Source: Epiperipatus broadwayi (Eukaryota > Onychophora > Udeonychophora > Euonychophora > Peripatidae). From it: 64,000 bases of DNA. Under the pieces are notes generated by a model. The model was not told where the DNA came from. It saw only the letters and a list, made by a program, of their open reading frames with translations, and searched no databases. Positions within the stretch are counted from its first letter, which is position 1; each line of letters opens with the position of its first letter. Position numbers and translations under genes: made by a program. Of the stretch, positions 23,361 through 34,711 are shown piece after piece. The stretch is taken from assembly GCA_028023455.1 (NCBI GenBank), contig JAQFVV010006426.1:742001-806000 (forward strand), written 5' to 3'.

Positions 23361-23620
23361 CCCATTGATGGAAATTGACAACAGTAGTGGGGTGTCATTG
23401 GTTTCCATGAGTGATTGAAAATCCATCATGGCTGACCTGAGGCAGCCACCTAAGCTGATGCATACTAATCTTAAAGCTCAAGAAGTCAAAAACAAATAAT
23501 TCAGGCTCTAATTACTACCAACAACTGTGGAAAAATAGTTACATTGTCATTATATATAGTTCATGCCCCCATAAATTCCCTCATTGGCCATGATTGGTTT
23601 CAGCAACTCTGAATAAAAAT
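23361..23620 (+). pseudogene. Aspartic protease remnant of element B
   Basis: MEIDNSSGVSLVS corresponds to the active-site loop, where D-T-G-S/A would be expected and the T and G are changed. A later piece reads LAMIGFS, the 'iLG.dWL' region. Several stops interrupt it. It sits between the zinc knuckle and RT, the usual gypsy order. Confidence 0.55.
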
Positions 23621-23789
23621 TGCAATGATCAAAAACACTGACATTGAAAAAGGCATTAGAGATCATTTTCCTAAACTTTTTGATGAGGTATCGGGAATGA
23701 TAAAACCAAACCAGTGTCATTAGAAATATCACTCAAAGCAGTGCCTATAATTTGTAGACTGTAAAAGGTCCCTTACACTCAGAAATAAA

Positions 23790-24450
23790 AAAAGTGGAGG
23801 AGATAAACCAATTGGTTAAGAATGGTGTGCTTGATCCAACAGAGGAAGCCAAGTGGGCTATTTCATTAGTGATAATAACAGACTAATGGACAGATATATT
23901 TGTGCGGTGATTACCATGTATCCATCAACAAAGCATTAAACATGCACACCCCATTCCAAATTCCAGGGAAATTATAGCATCGCTGCAAAGTCCAAATATT
24001 TTGCAAAATTGGACCTGAACATGGCTTTCCATCAAATCCCAGTTACCGACAAAATACTCACTATGCATGTAGGGTTATTCAGGTGCAAATGACTTATATT
24101 TGTCATAGCCTCAGAACTCAGTATATTTCAAGCAAAAGTTGAAATCTTCTAAGTGGGCTTGAAGGTATCATCCCCTACTTTGGTGATATATTAGTCATGA
24201 AAGTTTCTGAATTGAGTATGCATATTGCAAAAGTTTGCCAAAGACTGGAGGAATTTGATGCAAAATTAATTGCAAAAAATGTATATGTAAGGCTATAGAA
24301 ATAAAGTTTATGGGACACATGATGTCAAGCTCAAGGACAAGCTCCTCCCTGGAAAAGGTCAAAGCAGTATCTGAAGTGAAAAAATCAAACAATGTAAAAC
24401 AACTTCAGACTATTTTGGGCCTTCCGAACTATTTTGAGAACTTCTTGGAC
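23790..24450 (+). pseudogene. Reverse transcriptase remnant of element B
   Basis: KYFAKLDLNMAFHQIPVTD (about 23,995-24,050) is RT motif A and its surround, and YFGDILV (about 24,178) is motif C, where the catalytic YFDD has become YFGD. The thumb/connection piece KQLQTILGLPNYF lies at about 24,398-24,435. Loss of a catalytic Asp plus several stops shows it is inactive. Strand and order match the 5' LTR. Confidence 0.8.
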
Positions 24451-24559
24451 AGCAAAGCACATATAGCGACGCTGCTATACAATTTTTTAAAAAAACCAGA
24501 GATGGAAGTGGGAAGCAGCACAAGAGCAAACATTTCTGCATACCAAAGCCCTTTTCACA

Positions 24560-25126
24560 GCAAATAAACTACTGATCTATTATAACAGCAATATAGAAAT
24601 AACTCTGACAACTGAGGCCTTAGAATATGGTGTGGGAGCAGTAATATTCCACCCAGTCCACTCTGGTGAATGTCCTATAGCATACGTGTTGTGCACCTTG
24701 TCCAAGGCAGAAAAAAATTAAGCCAGCTAGAGAAAGAAGCCCTCACCATCAATATCTGTACATATGTCAATTTCAAATAATGATTGGCCATAAGCCGTTC
24801 TTGGGAATTCTAGGCACGAAATAGATGCCTGAACACTTAAGCCCTTGTATGTTGAGATGGCTTAACATATTTATAGGCTATGATTATAGCCTCCAATATA
24901 AAAAGCATAAAAATTGGTCATGCTGATATGCTATCATGAATGCCAGACCAGTTATAGAAAGAAGTAAATGATATAGAACTACATTGGCACACTAAAAAAA
25001 CCAGACCCATAATAGATAAAAAGAATCCACATGGACCAGGAAAGATGCTGGTTACAGATGGATTGTGGGAAAAATGCAGCAAAGGTTGCCCAAAACAAAG
25101 GCCATCTTTTCTGCACATAGAGCTAT
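24560..25126 (+). pseudogene. RNase H remnant and pol linker of element B, cut by element A
   Basis: TTEALEYGVGAVIF fits the start of the gypsy RNase H domain (t.DAS..g.GavL), with the first Asp lost. YVLCTLSKAEKN and LEKEAL follow, as in 'f.SrtLt.aE.nY...EkEaLAi'. The sequence stops at the CTAT target site (25,123-25,126) where element A inserted; the missing continuation resumes at 39,383. Confidence 0.75.
25123..25126. other. Target-site duplication of element A (left)
   Basis: CTAT just before the 5' LTR TG; the same CTAT follows the 3' LTR CA at 39,379-39,382. This ties the two X LTRs to one insertion. Confidence 0.85.
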
Positions 25127-25832
25127 TGAAACGGAAATCTCCAATCCCTTTCCGTTTCACCATCAACCTAATGACCTACTCGTCTGAACTAGTTTTGAAC
25201 CTATCTTAAATGTAAAAATGTCATATGTAAAAATGTTATATATAAGTCGAGCGGGAAAACTTTGCTACAATGGCCGCTTGAATGGCATCATCCATTTACA
25301 TACGAAGACATGCTATAATTAGACGTTTGATAAAATTATAGCGGAGAAATGCTCATAAATTATTATAAAATGTTTTATTAATTTTCGGTCAATTCTAAAT
25401 TATATTTCGCTATTATATTCGTATGTGGATGGATAATTTAAACCTTGGAATAACGGCAAAATGATTCATATATATTTAAGTTTAAATAAAAGTAATGTAA
25501 ATGTTTTCTTTAATTTATTTAACGGTTTTCTGATTTAATGTTTTACATATATAGTTGAAACAAGTATTTTCTTTAAATTTGCTTTTTTTTTAATAAACAA
25601 ATATGTTAAAAGTTATTTAGTTTTATAAAATAAGAATTATCTGTTCGCAATTAAAAATGAGAATTTTTGTAAACAAGATATCAATTACTGACACACCCGG
25701 GTAAAAAAGTAAAATCTGTTTTCTGATTGATTTTTGTTTGCAACAAAAGACTTTTTCATTAAATCAGAATACCGTTCCTTCTGCTAAGTAATAACACCTG
25801 AAAAGGAATTTAATTAATGAAAATGAATCAAA

Positions 25833-27608
25833 ATATTACCAAAATCACACTTTTCTTTATGTTTGCCGCAATATCATATAAATATAATTTATCCAAACTT
25901 CAAACACTTTTAGCAAACTTTATTTGTACATACACCTACGTTTCGACTGACCTGCAGTCTTCTTCAGAGCTATGATATAATGAACAAAATAAAAAAAACA
26001 ACTATATAATAACACCATAAAAATTTTTTTAAACAATAAAAATATATATATATTAAAAACCTGAAATAAATAATCAAACCCAAATAAAGCAATTAATATA
26101 AAATAAAATGTACTACATAAATGAAAAATAAATATAAATTATACATGTGTATTCTTAACTTTATACATATATACATTCAAGGACAACTATTAATCTAAAT
26201 ATTATCTATTTTATTATTATTAACAATCTACTAATTATCTGTATTCTTCATAAACTTAAACTTTATGATTAGTATCTAAAATTCTTTTAATTTTAAATCA
26301 TATTTATTATTTTCTTACTCATTCTTCTTTTAAAATTAATATTTTATATTTATTATTGCTGAATATTTAAAACCTATAAACTTTATAATCTTTACACTTA
26401 CTACAACATATGGCAGATAATAAATCACCAATATATATACATACAAAAGAAACAGGACACAAATTTACACAAAGTTCAATAAAAATGAAGTTATATACAA
26501 AAAGTATTAAAGAAAGGAAAATAAAAGAAGCTATATTAATAAGAAAGATAAAACTAGAATTTAATAGAGATTCTGGGATTAGGATGAGATTGGTTTAGTT
26601 ATTAAATAAGATATATAGAGGTAAATATGTAAAGAGATAATTGTTAATAAATAAGTTGGGGATGATAAAAAATGGTTAGGTTAAATACGAATATAAATTT
26701 GGGTATATTTACAGATATTAAATAATAATAAATAAATAAATTAATAAACTTAGCATAATATTTACATATAAAACAGTATAAAATTTTTTTATAAGAATTA
26801 TATAAAAATAATGATAAAAGTTAAAATATATAAAATAAAAAAATATATATGTAAATAAAGTTGTAGGGTTTATATATATAAAAACATATAAAGAAGCATA
26901 ATATAAATTTATGAGTATTATATAATAAAAGTTAAAGTGTAAAATATATATATATAAATAAAGAGTTGTAGGGGATATATATTTAGTTTAAATAATATGT
27001 AATAGAGGGAGCTAGGGTATAAGATAATTTTTTGAAAAAAAAAACGATTTTTCATTATTTTATTTTGAAGATCAGAATAGCATTAGTAAGTGTAAAGATT
27101 ATAAAGTTTATAGGTTTTAAATATTCAGCAATAATAAATATAAAATATTAATTTTAAAAGAAGAATGAGTAAGAAAATAATAAATATGATTTAAAATTAA
27201 AAGAATTTTAGATACTAATCATAAAGTTTAAGTTTATGAAGAATACAGATAATTAGTAGATTGTTAATAATAATAAAATAGATAATATTTAGATTAATAG
27301 TTGTCCTTGAATGTATATATGTATAAAGTTAAGAATACACATGTATAATTTATATTTATTTTTCATTTATGTAGTACATTTTATTTTATATTAATTGTTT
27401 TATTTGGGTTTGATTATTTATTTCAGGTTTTTAATATATATATATTTTTATTGTTTAAAAAAATTTTATGGTGTTATTATATAGTTGTTTTTTTATTTTG
27501 TTCATTATATCATAGCTCTGAAGAAGACTGCAGGTCAGTCGAAACGTAGGTGTATGTACAAATAAAGTTTGCTAAAAGTGTTTGAAGTTTGGATAAATTA
27601 TATTTATA
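25833..27608 (+). mobile_element. PLE fragment with inverted terminal repeats, inside LTR X2
   Basis: The target duplication GAAAATGAATCAAA flanks it (25,819-25,832 and 27,609-27,622); X1 and X3 show the empty site. The arms (about 25,875-26,405 and 27,072-27,606) are inverted copies. Each arm holds CTGAAGA...CAGTC-GAAAC (minus 25,940-25,967; plus 27,518-27,545), HHR-like but with an extra A in stem II and G at the cleavage position, so probably inactive. A short GIY-YIG-type ORF piece lies between the arms. Confidence 0.85.
26410..26598 (+). pseudogene. PLE endonuclease C-terminal fragment (GIY-YIG type)
   Basis: About 62 codons contain TKETGHKF, KERKIKEAILIRK and EFNRDSGIRM. This is the region after the GIY-YIG catalytic motif in PLEs, with its conserved H..TGH, KR..KEA.hI and lN.dsG pattern. 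The GIY-YIG motif and the reverse transcriptase are missing upstream, where the inverted terminal repeat begins, so this is a 5'-truncated copy. The frame is still open, suggesting a fairly young insertion. Confidence 0.8.
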
Positions 27609-30009
27609 GAAAATGAATCAAATTATATAGTTTATATATTTTGATACATTTTTTTAAGGAAATTAAATATAACACCTCGGAGATTTTATCAGTTGTTGTA
27701 GAAATTGAATTATATTATTTTGCTTTAATTAAAAGTCAATTGGTCCCGAGGCTTACGAAATTCCAGAAAGGTGTTAAAGTTTAGTAGAAGGATATAAATA
27801 GGCCTTATTTTAAGTGGGAAGGGAGAATCCATCTTACTTTTGAAGAGAGTCAACAGGAGAAGTTTTATTATTGTTCAACCTTAACATGTCTGGCTAAAGT
27901 CAGGCAAAATTTTGCTGCTTTCCCGTGATGGAACGCCTAGTTCAATCCATCAAATGCCAAAGGAACAACCAAGCTTACACCAACTAAATTTGAAGATGCC
28001 ATAAGCCGTAAAAATAATTTGCCCTCATTCCGATTTCAATCCAGCTAAAGAAACACTATTTTCAAAAAATCGTCTCCCAACTAAATTGAAGATGCCATAA
28101 GCCGCCAAAGAAGTCACCTTCATTTCCAGCTCGAATCTCTCCTTAGCTACAGAACTATTTTAGTATTATTTAAAATCGCAGAGCTCTGTGTGCATTTCAA
28201 AAGCATTCATCATTTCTTCAAAAACAGGTTAGCTAACCATATTATTGAAATTTCTATCTAAATTGTTTTCGAAATAATATTTAAATGAAATACTTTTTGC
28301 TAATACAATAGTGTAAACTGTCTAAATTGTTTCCTAAAATATTTTAATTCTACAAATGAAATACTTTTGCTAAATTTCTGTTAATTAATGTTTTGCTATA
28401 TAATTTAATCACTGCAATTATATTTTGCTTTTCTTTTGCTTATTTTATTTATTATTAGTTATGCCTATGTTTCGAAACGGCGTGCATTTAATTATTAAAA
28501 TGTTTTTAAAGATATGAATTTAAAATCTCCGTATTATTATTTATATAGCGTCATTTCGTGCGCTGTTTCGAAACCCAAATTCATATTTTTGTCATTTAGT
28601 CAATTAATTAATATAAATATAAAATGTGGCTTTTCAACCTTTATTTATTATGTTACTAAAGATTAAACTAGCCTGGAGTGCAATCATAAGTATATTTTTT
28701 TAGTTAAGTATTCGTAAGTCCCCTATTAAATATACTTTCCCCCCTTTTAAAAGTTTAGTAGTTATAGATAACTAAAGAGATTGAACGGGATAAAGTAAAG
28801 TTTGTATCTATATATTCCTGTCAGTAGCATATCGTATTTCTCATGCTACGCAAGAGTTGGTCCCAATTTGATAGAGCTAATATGCTATTAACTTGTATTT
28901 CATAGTATGAAATATACCATTCTTTGCTTGGCGGATGTGATCTTATTTTATAAAAATATTCTCGTTTTGCTGCTATACGTAATATACGTATCTTAAGATG
29001 GAGCCACGGTGTTGCCAGCACATCTTCTCTTATAGGGTAGTGCAGTAGCGAAGTCTGAGCTACGGGCCAGATTAGCACGTAAGTCCCCCGCTTCTTATGA
29101 ACCAAATAAAGGTTCCCTTTTGCAGCATGACGACCGGTTATTGGGTAAACCGTTGTTTGTCACAAAAACCCTAAAACTATTCTTCCATCCGCAGAGCCAC
29201 TTTATTATTATATTTTACTTGTGCCTAGCGTATTAGTAAAATCGTTATAGCCAACTCTTTCCTCCCTAATATGCAGTCTTCGGCGTTGATCCGAAGCACT
29301 CTTGAAAACCCGTTCGATCTAAAGCTATCTGGGATGCTTTAAAAGCCCATAGTTAAAATAAATTTATTATAATTAAGACGTATTATTAAGCTTCACTCCA
29401 GACTTGGTTTGATTTCACGTACAATAGCCACACGAACTGATGATGAAAGGGCATAACTGGTAAAAGTTAATGTAGTGATTAGTTATATAGTAGGGTATTT
29501 ATTTCCATTAAATAATATTGGAGCAATTAAATAATAGCCAACGTATCAATTATTGGCCTAGAGTAATGTTACTTTATAAATAAAATGCCTGCGTGCATTT
29601 GCCAACAACAATTGTCAATAAATATATTTTAATTCATCATATATCAGTTTCTGTCTCATTATTAAATCAATCCAATTCACTAATTGCCCATAAGTATTCA
29701 TTAGTAAAGCCCCTATTATTTAAATATGTTAGATTTTATCTGTGGAATGTCTAGTATTTAAGTTGTTTATATATATGTTTAAGTCCATGAGTCTTATTGT
29801 TTTCTCCGATTTGCTAGTGGGCCGGATGAAGAATTAAATCTCATGTGCTACCATTGTTATGTTATCCATTGGGTGTTAGATCTGGTGCTTGGAGAGTGGG
29901 TTCGAATCCAGGCTGGTCCCTGACCTAAATCTCGGGCTTGACTGGGTTTGAAGTACATTTTGTGAGTTCCAGCTCGTGTTAGATGGATAAGCATGTTTTG
30001 ACTGGCACA

Positions 30010-30198
30010 TAGGTTTTTTTTTTCCGTGTTTGGATGCCCAAATCGTGGGGCTTGTAACTCATTTCCACCCCTTAAGAGATTATGGAGTATATATATAATT
30101 CTTTTGGTCAAAATTAATGATTTTGAGTCAAATTTTTTTTTTGAATAATGTATATATTGAAGCAATGAATCTGAAGTCCAATCCATGCTTCACATCTT
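30010..30198 (+). other. Leader of element A with candidate primer-binding site
   Basis: Directly after the LTR comes a run of ten T, CCGTGTTTGG, and TGGATGCCCAA (30,031). A very similar stretch (T9, CCGTGTTTGG, ACGACCAAG) follows block Y at 32,305-32,343. A PBS normally starts TGG, complementary to a tRNA CCA end; I could not name the tRNA, and a poly-T spacer before a PBS is unusual. Confidence 0.4.
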
Positions 30199-30772
30199 CC
30201 TATAAACTTGATTAATATTGTAAACCTAAATTAAGTTTATAGGCCAATATCAGCAGGGTTTTGCATTACAGCAAAAATTAATTACGTTTATTAAATTTGT
30301 ATTTGCTTGTAAATATGTTCTTTTAAATAAATTCCATTGTAACATTAAATTGCTGTTAAAAATATTACTTGTGAAAACCGTTTAGTCAAACATATATATA
30401 CGTCAAGCATATATATATGAGTTAATGCAAAATTCTGCTGAAATAAAACGCTTATTGTATTAAAAGAAATAAGAATGTATTTTACTTTTAAATCTTGTTC
30501 AAATATTTAGTATGATTTGATTTTGAGATAAGCCCACCAACATTTTCTAAAAGAATGTATATTTTTAATTAGTTAAGCCCATTCAAGTCAAATTAAAGAT
30601 GGCCTTCTCTTTCTTTTTTTTAATTAATAAAATCCCAAAGTTTAAAGAAAGAAATTTAGAGTAAAAAAGTAAAAGTTATTTTTGGAAGGTGTTACTTTGA
30701 AACAAAGGAGCATGGGGAGGCTTATCAAGATCTCAGATCATACAAACTATAGAAGGTAGCTGACAGAGAGGG

Positions 30773-30780
30773 TATAAATA
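30773..30780 (+). promoter_or_regulatory. TATA box of block Y
   Basis: TATAAATA in a GGTATAAATAAAAGGG context, just upstream of the 33-bp repeats, at a place in Y comparable to the TATA box in the X and Z LTRs. Confidence 0.5.
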
Positions 30781-30795
30781 AAAGGGAGAACAAAA

Positions 30796-30977
30796 GATCA
30801 GGCATTCAGACTTTCCTTTTTGAAAAAGATCAGTCATTCAGATTTTCCTTTTTGGAAAAGAGCGGTCATTCAGACTTTCCTTTTTGAAAAAGATCACTCA
30901 TTCTGACTTTCCTTTTTGAAAAAGATCAGTCATTCAGATTTTCCTTTTGGGAAAAGATTATTCATTCAGAGTATTCT
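30796..30977 (+). repeat. 33-bp tandem repeats downstream of the Y TATA box
   Basis: Five to six units of the pattern GATCAGTCATTCAGA followed by TTTTCCTTTTTGAAAAA. Each unit can fold into a small TTTTCC/GGAAAA-type hairpin. Being just downstream of the TATA box they would lie in the 5' end of the transcript. Confidence 0.8.
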
Positions 30978-32294
30978 TGCGGGCTGTCAGATTGCTCCAT
31001 GGAGAACTTTAGAAATTTTGCTGTTGCCTGTTGTGATTTTATTATATGAATTCGATGGAGTCTACCATGATTGGCTAGGCAAATAAATAACTTTGTCTAC
31101 CGCCGAGGGTTCCTCAATACCAGAAAAATGCCGTAGTATTTACTCAATCGTCATCTGAACTCTGTGCCATGTCTGGAGGACTTTTTGTGAAACCATGCTA
31201 CCGATTTCCACTTTCCTTGTCCGGACAAACACATCTCATCAGACGGATCAAGCTATGCCCGTCGATGGAACATGACCAAGGAATAAGGACGGTAATCATA
31301 TCTCTCCTCATGAACTATTTATTATGCTACCCTTTTTGTCCATACTTTTTATAATTGCTTCCTTGAATATTTATGAAATGTGTGCTTAATGATATTTATA
31401 ATGTAACTATTTTTATTAGACTAGTTAGATATATGTATATGTGATCATCTATCTAGATATTTAACCCCTTTTCCTTCGCTATTCTTCATTACTCCCATGT
31501 GTAAATATTTTAATTCTATTGTGGTTAAGTTTATTAGTTAATTGTTCATATAAAAATCCCTTTCCAGTTTTATTCATACTTGTAAAATTTAGTACGAGTA
31601 AGTTTCCTTTTTTTTGTTTGCCAACTTGATCTCCTCGATAATGCTTCTTTTGTCCGCCATTAGCGTCTTACGTATGTCAGATTTAGCGATATACATCTTA
31701 AATGATTTTAAACTCTGTTTTAGTGCAAAGCAATTAGAAACTGCTTTGCGAAAGATTTTTATTATTGCACTTTATCGAGCAGATTCGAGTTGACAATGTT
31801 TAATAAAACTGGGAAGGAAAGATTTAGACCGCAAGCATATTAATCGGGTTTTCATTGTCTCATTAGTTATTCATAAATTTCGGGGAATAGCGAAGGCCAT
31901 TAAATTATTAATACTATTTCAAATGTCATTTATTAAAGATATTTATTTAACTAAAAAGCTTGAGTTTGCTAGTTATATTTCAATGCTTTGTTTTACTTTT
32001 AAATGATCCAGGCATGCAAAACACATATTTCTACGTATTTTTGCACATTTAACTATTTAGCTCCGTAGGTGGTTCTGTCCATGTCTCCCGCTGATGCTAA
32101 GCTCGTGGCTCGGGAAGAAAATATCTATGTGTGTCTCAGATAGTGTTGTTCGGTTCATGATAGCTTCGAGACTAGATGAATAGGGCAGAGGTCATAGTAT
32201 TCTTGGTTTAATATCTCGCATATGGGTGGCCTCGAGGTACTTTTGCCTAGTATTCGAACTGGGTTAAATCAACATACATCATCTGACTGTCACA

Positions 32295-33160
32295 ATATGT
32301 AAGATTTTTTTTTCCGTGTTTGGACGACCAAGTGAGGCTTCGATGTAAACACCTACATACTCTGAGTTATGGACTTTTGTGTGTATATAGCAAAAAAATT
32401 TATTAAATTTATTTTGTGTCTTTCCTGTTCACTAGTAACTGGCGCCTGAGGATGATTGATCAAGTTATAAGTCATCCTCTTATAAATTTGTCATTAGGGA
32501 GCAGAGAAAAGAAATTTAGATTAAAAGAAAAGGGGGGTCTCGTTGTTTTATCAAAGTATTTTTATGAATTGGAGTGGTTTAGAATGAGTAAGAAATATAT
32601 ATAAGTAACGTCAAATTAACCAAAAGTTAAAAGGTTTGAAATTAGTGCAGACGGGTCAAATGGAATTAGGTCATAAAACTATTTAAGTATGTATATATAT
32701 ATAAAAAACAGCTGGAAGAAGAGAGCGAGGGTGAGTTAAATTTTTATTAAGTCAACTTTAATATTAAAATATGTGTTATACTTTAGATATATGGACGAAA
32801 AAAAAAAAAAAGATTTTTTTTTTAATTTTTCGTATATTTTATTAAAGCTAGAAAAAAAGAAGGGATTTTTTTTTAAATAAAAAAAGAATTTCATATGTTT
32901 TATAAAATAAAAGGTAGGGAGACGAGAATTTTTTTTTTTTTTTGATTATATGTTGGACGGGCATTGAGATGGAGTAGGCTTATAGATATATTAGTGAGTT
33001 AGGCATAGAGTTGGGATGGAAGTGAGCGAGTCATTCTTGAAGGGGGAGAGCAGCAAACAGCCATATTAAAAGTATAAAAGTTTTAAAAATCAAATATTTA
33101 TTAGGTACAAAATAATAATAATTTTGAAAGGATTGTATAAGATAACAAAAAACTGTAGCT
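32295..33160 (+). other. Untranslated leader upstream of gag
   Basis: It holds the second poly-T/CCGTGTTTGG motif (32,305-32,340), a TGGCGCC (32,440-32,446) resembling primer-binding sites of other elements, and several A or T runs (32,798-32,945). No long ORF is convincing; a 62-codon frame at 32,416-32,604 has no recognised match. Confidence 0.5.
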
Positions 33161-34711
33161 ATGCCAGAGAATTTAGTTACAAAAATATCGGAACAGACAC
33201 CGATGGAGATTAAGCAGGAAGGCTGGGATTTTAATTGGTTGCTGAGACAGCTTAGACAGGATGCGAAAGAAATGGATCAGAAAATGGAGGCAAGGGATCA
33301 GAAAATGAATCAGAAAATGGAGGAAATGAATCACAAAATGACACAAAGATTTGAAACCCTTAGCAGAGATATTAGACAAGAGATGGCAGACAGAGATAAA
33401 ACACTGGAAGAAATGTGCCAAGGTCTACAGGGATTGTCAACCAGCTGTCAGCAGAAGTCTGAGGAAATTAGGGGAGAAGTTAAAGAAATGTTACATAAAA
33501 ACCAAGAAGAAAATAGAAAGGAATTTGTTGTGATTAAAGAAGAAGTGAAGGCTTTAGTTGAACAAGTAGAATGTCAAGAAAAGGGTTTGAAAGAAAGGGT
33601 CTTTAAAGTAGGGGCAGAATTTAACAGCAAATTGCAAGAGTGTGAAGAAGCCCAAAGGGAGATCAGAGAGGAAATATATGAAATAAAAGAAAACCTGCTA
33701 CAAAGAAGTCAAGTAACTGACCAAGAAGGAAACATGATCACCACGTGTATTCAAGAAATGAGAAAAGATCTGGCAGAGATGAAAGAAGTAAAAAAAAGTT
33801 TAGAAAGTAACTTAACTAGTAATCACCAAGCCAATAACTCTAATAGAACAGAGAGTGTGCAGGTTATTAGTGAGACAGTACATAAAGTTGAGGATCTTAA
33901 AGAGGGGGAAAGCGATAAGGAAAGCACTATTATCAAAGGATATGTGCGATAGGCCACCCCAGACAGGAAGAAATCAGATTTAACACAAGAAAGAGGGAAT
34001 TTGGACACAATCGGATCAATAGTACCATCAGAAAATGCACCCATAGGTCTGGCAAAATTTATCCAAGTTAAATCTTTTAAAGGAGAAGTGGGAGAAAATC
34101 CAAAAGCCCATCTAGAAAGTCTCCAAGAACTCTTCCAGTTCCAGAAAGTCCCAACAGCTGACCAAGTAGCCCTTGCTATACATCATTTATATGGATATGC
34201 AAAGTCATGGTGGGATTGCTGCACAGAGAAGCCACAAAACTTTGACCAATATTGTTCAGCCATGCATAAAACTTTTTGGAGTGAAGAACGCCAGGAGGGT
34301 ATATACCACTCGATACTCAGAGAGACTTATGGATCTGTAGTGAAAGAAACCCATACACAATTTTTTTTAAGGCAGATAGCATCTCTCAGATCTTTAACAG
34401 CATTTCCATTCACAGATAACCAAAAGATTAGAATTATCCAACAAAATATGCCTTTTAGAGTACAACAGTTGATGATGGGGTGCCAGATTCGAACGATAGA
34501 AGATATGGCAGGATTTCTAACCACCATTGATTTTACTCCAGGACCTAAAGAACCACCAGAAAAGATGCGTCGGATTGAGCCAAGATGTCAAACGATGATG
34601 ATGAGCGGCCAAACATACCCTAGGTCATCAAGATGGGAGTCACGTGATCAGACTAGAGCAAAGAGACCATATAGACAGCCAGCATCGTTAAACTACAGGG
34701 GACCCCGTTAG
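33161..34711 (+). CDS. Gag of element A (coiled coil plus capsid), one in-frame amber codon
   Basis: ATG at 33,161 opens a frame read to 34,711, broken only by TAG at 33,950-33,952. Residues 1-263 are highly charged heptads (MDQKMEARDQKMNQKMEEM and similar), a long coiled coil. After the TAG the same frame continues and contains FKGEVGENPKAHLESL and AKSWWDCC, typical of the Ty3/gypsy Gag capsid fold. The C-terminus is Arg-rich without a CCHC knuckle. Gag would assemble particles around the element RNA. The amber is either one C-to-T change (CAG to TAG) or a readthrough/termination switch giving a free coiled-coil protein. The frame overlaps the protease frame by 37 nt in -1. Confidence 0.8.

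Larger units (their letters stand above)
25127..30009 (+). repeat. LTR X2 (5' LTR of element A)
   Basis: It is about 3.1 kb after removal of the PLE insertion at 25,833-27,608. The terminal hairpin, TATA (27,793-27,800), internal tandem duplication, inverted GTTTCGAAAC blocks (around 28,470 and 28,565) and tRNA-like module (29,810-29,909) are all as in X3. It ends TTGACTGGCACA. Confidence 0.9.
30199..32294 (+). repeat. LTR-like block Y (~2.1 kb) in the leader of element A
   Basis: It opens with an inverted repeat (TATAAACTT 30,201-30,209 and AAGTTTATA 30,233-30,241) and ends CTGACTGTCACA, close to the X end TTGACTGGCACA. A TATA box (TATAAATA, 30,773-30,780) is followed by five to six 33-bp tandem repeats. 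Near its 3' end TATTCGAACTGGG recalls the B box of X. What follows resembles the leader that follows X2. I read it as a diverged LTR of a sister family, making element A a chimera or a nested insertion; its own target duplication was not found. Confidence 0.5.

Noticed and set aside
32440-32446. TGGCGCC as primer-binding site
   Set aside because: It is 146 bp past the end of block Y and far from X2, too distant for a normal PBS; TGGATGCCCAA nearer the LTR is a better though unproven candidate.
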